NCBI GenBank assembly: GCA_964592635.1
Contig: CAZQFZ010000100.1
Coordinates: 1-7,963 of the forward strand
Direction of reading: 5' to 3'
From: VMCP01 sp964592635
GTDB lineage: Bacteria > Bacteroidota > Bacteroidia > NS11-12g > UBA955
Length of the DNA stretch: 7,963 bases
Shown here piece after piece: positions 5,810-7,963 of this stretch. Position 1 is the stretch's first letter; each line of letters opens with the position of its first letter. A program made the translations under genes and the position numbers. The notes beneath the pieces are model-generated. The model saw only the letters and a program-made list of their open reading frames with translations. It was not told the origin of the DNA and ran no database searches.

Positions 5810-6983
5810 TCGCCATATAAGCAAATAAACCCGCACCTTGCTCCAACGCATCTTCGTCAACATCAAATTTGGCGTTATGCACACTCACACCAGTTCCCTT
5901 TTCTTCATTGCGGGTGCCCAATCGATAAAAACAACTCGGTACTTCTTGGCTATAGTATGCGAAATCTTCAGCCGCCATCCAAATATCTAACGGTTTTACA
6001 TTTTCTGAACCAACATATTCTTCCGCCGCTTGTTGACAAATTTCGGTGATGAATTCATCATTTTTTAGGAAGGGATAACCTCGTTTAATCTCAAAATCTA
6101 CACTTCCTCCCATCGATTCAGCGATTCCTTGAGCCATTTTAATCATGCGTTTATGCGCTTCCTCACGCCAGGTCTCATCCATGGTGCGGAACGTGCCCTC
6201 CATTTTTACTTCATCGGGAAGTACGTTGGTTGCACCTTGGGCAATGACTTTTCCAAACGATAGCACGCTGTGCATAGCTGGATTGGCATTACGCGATACA
6301 ATTTGCTGCAAAGCCACCACAATATGAGCTGCAATCAAAACGCTATCAACCGCTAAATTGGGAATTGCACCGTGTCCGCCTTTACCCTTCACCGTAACGT
6401 ATAATTCATCGGTGCTGGCCATATACAATCCTTTACGGATACCAATTTTACCTGTATTCAACAACGGCATAACATGCTGACCAATCATTACATCTACCTT
6501 CGGGTCATTCAAAACACCGTCTGCAATCATCAAGCTCGCGCCACCCGGCAATTTCTCTTCGCCCGGTTGAAAAACCAACTTAACTGTACCTTCAAATTCA
6601 TTTCGCATTTCATTTAAAATAGTGGCTGCGCCTAAAAGAGATGTAGTGTGTACATCGTGTCCGCACGCATGCATAACCCCCTCATTTTTAGAGCGGTACG
6701 GTCTTCCGTCATTGACTTCTACAATGGGTAATGCATCCATGTCAGCACGCAATCCTACCACTTTTTTCTGAGGATTTTTTCCTTCGATTAGCGCCACCAC
6801 GCCGGTATTTGCCAAGCGTTTGGTAGTTAAACCCAATTTATTTTGCAAATAGTCCTCAACCCGTTTTTGCGTTTCAAATTCTTGAAAAGACAACTCTGGA
6901 TTTTGATGTATTTCACGACGAATTTGAATTAATTCGGGCAATAATGCTTTAGCTTTTTCTTGGATCAATTGAATGGAACTCAT
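5793..6983 (-). CDS. M20-family metallo-amidohydrolase (N-acyl-amino acid / hippurate hydrolase type)
   Basis: A 396-residue cytoplasmic enzyme of peptidase family M20, subfamily D, the usual length for the group, which deacylates N-acyl amino acids or related amides. Evidence: IRREIHQNPELSFQE (21-35), the family opening; GLRADMDALPI (77-87); MHACGHDVHT (104-113), with Cys107 and His109 as metal ligands; FQPGEE (138-143), with Glu142 as general base and Glu143 as ligand; GQHVMP (168-173) with His170; the dimerisation-domain segment KGGHGAIP (201-208) with His204; AAEDFAYY (337-344); and VSVHN (367-371) with His369. All expected catalytic residues are present. The exact acyl and amino acid substrate cannot be read. 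No signal peptide. It is transcribed divergently from dnaG across a repeat-bearing spacer, and its 3' end overlaps the START-like gene by 17 bp. Confidence 0.92.
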   Translation of the reverse strand: MSSIQLIQEKAKALLPELIQIRREIHQNPELSFQEFETQKRVEDYLQNKLGLTTKRLANTGVVALIEGKNPQKKVVGLRADMDALPIVEVNDGRPYRSKNEGVMHACGHDVHTTSLLGAATILNEMRNEFEGTVKLVFQPGEEKLPGGASLMIADGVLNDPKVDVMIGQHVMPLLNTGKIGIRKGLYMASTDELYVTVKGKGGHGAIPNLAVDSVLIAAHIVVALQQIVSRNANPAMHSVLSFGKVIAQGATNVLPDEVKMEGTFRTMDETWREEAHKRMIKMAQGIAESMGGSVDFEIKRGYPFLKNDEFITEICQQAAEEYVGSENVKPLDIWMAAEDFAYYSQEVPSCFYRLGTRNEEKGTGVSVHNAKFDVDEDALEQGAGLFAYMAIKHLL

Positions 6984-6986
6984 ATT

Positions 6987-7126
6987 TTTCTGTTTTCGGG
7001 GGATGTAAACTGTAGTATAATGGTAATTGGTTAGTTTTTTTTCGGAGGATGTTAACTCAGGTATGAATGTAATTGGTTAGTTTCTGTTTTCGGGGGATGT
7101 TAACTCGGGTAAAATGTAATTGGTGA
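6987..7126. repeat. Three imperfect tandem repeats of 46-48 bp
   Basis: Copies lie at about 6987-7034, 7035-7080 and 7081-7126. Each has the same order of blocks: a T-rich start ending in TTTTCGG(G/A)GGATGT, then (A/T)AACT followed by a variable stretch, then GTAATTGGT, with TTAG closing copies 1 and 2. Copies 1 and 3 share the first 20 bases exactly; copies 2 and 3 share GTTAACTC and ATGTAATTGGT. Differences are substitutions plus 1-2 base indels. The array abuts the M20 start codon (6983). It does not encode a repeat protein in any frame I can see. Confidence 0.75.
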
Positions 7127-7257
7127 TTGGTTTGATCGAATAATCTGTGAGTAAATAAAGGAATCGGTATAATGGAAAATAGAACTGAATTATTTACAAA
7201 TTTATCATAAAATCAAATTCATTCCTGTAAAATTGAATTCGCCGAATGAATTTTAGT

Positions 7258-7265
7258 TATTTTTG
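7258..7265 (+). promoter_or_regulatory. -7 box (TATTTTTG) upstream of dnaG
   Basis: TATTTTTG is a full TAnnTTTG match 63 nt before the dnaG ATG, giving a leader of roughly 55-60 nt. A TTG at 7233-7235 lies 22 nt upstream, slightly beyond the usual -33 spacing. No Shine-Dalgarno sequence precedes the ATG, as is common in this phylum. Confidence 0.4.
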
Positions 7266-7328
7266 AAATCCGGCTTACAAATTACAAACTGCGATATTTT
7301 ATTCTAGAAAAATTTTCCATCCCCCAAA

Positions 7329-7963
7329 ATGATCAGCCCCAATTCCATAGACCAATTGTTGAGTGTTGCGCACATCGAAGATGTGGTTGGTGACTATGTA
7401 AACTTAAAGAGGTCAGGGTCGCGTTACAAGGGAAATTGTCCTTTTCACGATGAAAAAACACCCAGTTTTGTGGTTACTCCGAGTTTGGGTATTTACAAGT
7501 GTTTTGGATGTCAAAAAGGAGGAAATGCCATTCATTTTGTGATGGACATTGAGAATCTTACCTTCACTGAAGCCGCAAGAAATCTAGCCAAACGTTATAA
7601 TTTGGAGTTGGTTGAAACCTCCACGGAAAATAAAGATGAAGCATTAGAAGCACAGAAAGAAAAAGAAGCTATCCGCGGAATCAATGAGTTTGCATTGAAT
7701 TTTTTCACTGAACAATTGCAACACTCAGAAGAAGGAAAAACCGTTGCTTCTCCCTATTTCAGAGAACGGGGTTACACACCCGATACCATCAATCAATGGA
7801 AATTGGGATTCAGTCCTTCGAATTGGGATGCGTTTTACCATGCTGCAAAAGCCGCAGGCTTTAAAGACGAATTGATGCTTCAAGCGGGTTTGGTAAAACA
7901 ACGCGATAAAGACGGAAGTTTCTATGATTTATACCGAAATCGGGTTATTTTCCCGTTGATTGC
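7329..7963 (+). CDS. dnaG: DNA primase DnaG, N-terminal 211 residues (truncated by window end)
   Basis: DnaG makes the RNA primers for replication, working with the replicative helicase at the fork. The visible part holds the CHC2 zinc-binding domain: ISPNSIDQLLSVAHIEDVVGDYV-type opening at 2-24, then CPFH at 37-40 and CFGC at 58-61, supplying the Cys-His-Cys-Cys ligands Cys37, His40, Cys58 and Cys61. KTPSF (43-47) and GGNAIHFVM (64-72) are further conserved blocks. After a charged linker (about 97-118) comes the start of the catalytic core, with YFRERGYTPDTINQWKLGF and a final NRVIFPLI. The TOPRIM motifs and helicase-binding domain lie beyond the window. The length and motifs fit the chromosomal enzyme rather than a phage or plasmid primase. 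The full zinc site argues against Flavobacterium-type DnaG, which as I recall has lost these cysteines. Confidence 0.95.
   Translation, partial: MISPNSIDQLLSVAHIEDVVGDYVNLKRSGSRYKGNCPFHDEKTPSFVVTPSLGIYKCFGCQKGGNAIHFVMDIENLTFTEAARNLAKRYNLELVETSTENKDEALEAQKEKEAIRGINEFALNFFTEQLQHSEEGKTVASPYFRERGYTPDTINQWKLGFSPSNWDAFYHAAKAAGFKDELMLQAGLVKQRDKDGSFYDLYRNRVIFPLI

Larger units (their letters stand above)
6984..7328. other. Divergent spacer between the M20 gene and dnaG
   Basis: 345 bp without a gene. The left half (6987-about 7126) is a three-copy tandem repeat. The right half is AT-rich and carries a plus-strand TATTTTTG box (7258-7265) for dnaG and, on the minus strand, TAAATTTG (7204-7197), the only full TAnnTTTG match I found oriented toward the M20 gene. 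Use of that minus box would give the M20 mRNA a leader of about 200 nt containing all three repeats. I see no tRNA, riboswitch or small ORF. Confidence 0.7.

Noticed and set aside
6987..7126. Three spaced repeats as a small CRISPR array
   Set aside because: Repeats are contiguous and imperfect, the variable parts are internal and short, and no cas genes are present.
7329..7963. Phage or plasmid primase marking a mobile element
   Set aside because: The intact CHC2 zinc domain, RNA polymerase core order and lack of neighbouring phage genes fit the chromosomal DnaG.

Overview
The window looks like chromosomal DNA from a member of the Bacteroidota, probably Flavobacteriales-like but outside Flavobacteriaceae in the strict sense. 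The DNA is AT-rich. Several genes are preceded by the Bacteroidota sigma-factor -7 box TAnnTTTG rather than by Shine-Dalgarno sequences. The gene families are typical of the phylum: an outer-membrane beta-barrel protein ending its signal peptide in AAQ, a START-like protein, a LuxC-like acyl-CoA reductase and an arginase of the 'GAGKLGTS' type. DnaG keeps an intact CHC2 zinc site, which as I recall Flavobacterium-type DnaG proteins lack. The assignment is inference from sequence character only.

Layout. Positions 1-92 hold the last 29 codons of an unrecognised plus-strand gene. A gene-poor stretch (93-751) follows, with one good terminator hairpin (429-457), a possible 25-aa minus-strand ORF and a scrap that reads like a helix-turn-helix tail. 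Two plus-strand genes come next, an outer-membrane beta-barrel protein (752-1468) and an acyl-CoA reductase (from 1489). The reductase runs into exactly 100 Ns (2442-2541). On the other side of the Ns an arginase-family gene on the minus strand begins at 2894 and loses its C-terminal two thirds to the same gap. Further right on the minus strand is a tightly coupled pair, a PAP2 phosphatase (4644-5324) and an ArnT-like GT-C glycosyltransferase (2965-4647), overlapping by ATGA. Divergent from it is a START-like gene (5411-5809), which overlaps by 17 bp the tail of a convergent M20 metallo-amidohydrolase (5793-6983). A 345-bp spacer with three imperfect 46-48-bp tandem repeats separates the M20 gene from divergent dnaG, cut by the window end.

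How the genes fit together. The PAP2/GT39 pair is the only clear functional unit. Both families act on lipid-linked phosphates at the periplasmic side of the inner membrane, so remodelling of lipid A or another envelope glycan is a reasonable inference. The other genes look like ordinary, mostly independently transcribed core or accessory genes. I do not see a defence system, prophage, CRISPR array, intact mobile element or other multi-gene novelty. The observations most worth a second look are the gap, which is too short for the two genes entering it, the repeated placement of TAnnTTTG only 5-6 nt before start codons (suggesting leaderless mRNAs), the 17-bp palindrome in a divergent promoter, and the tandem repeats upstream of the M20 gene.
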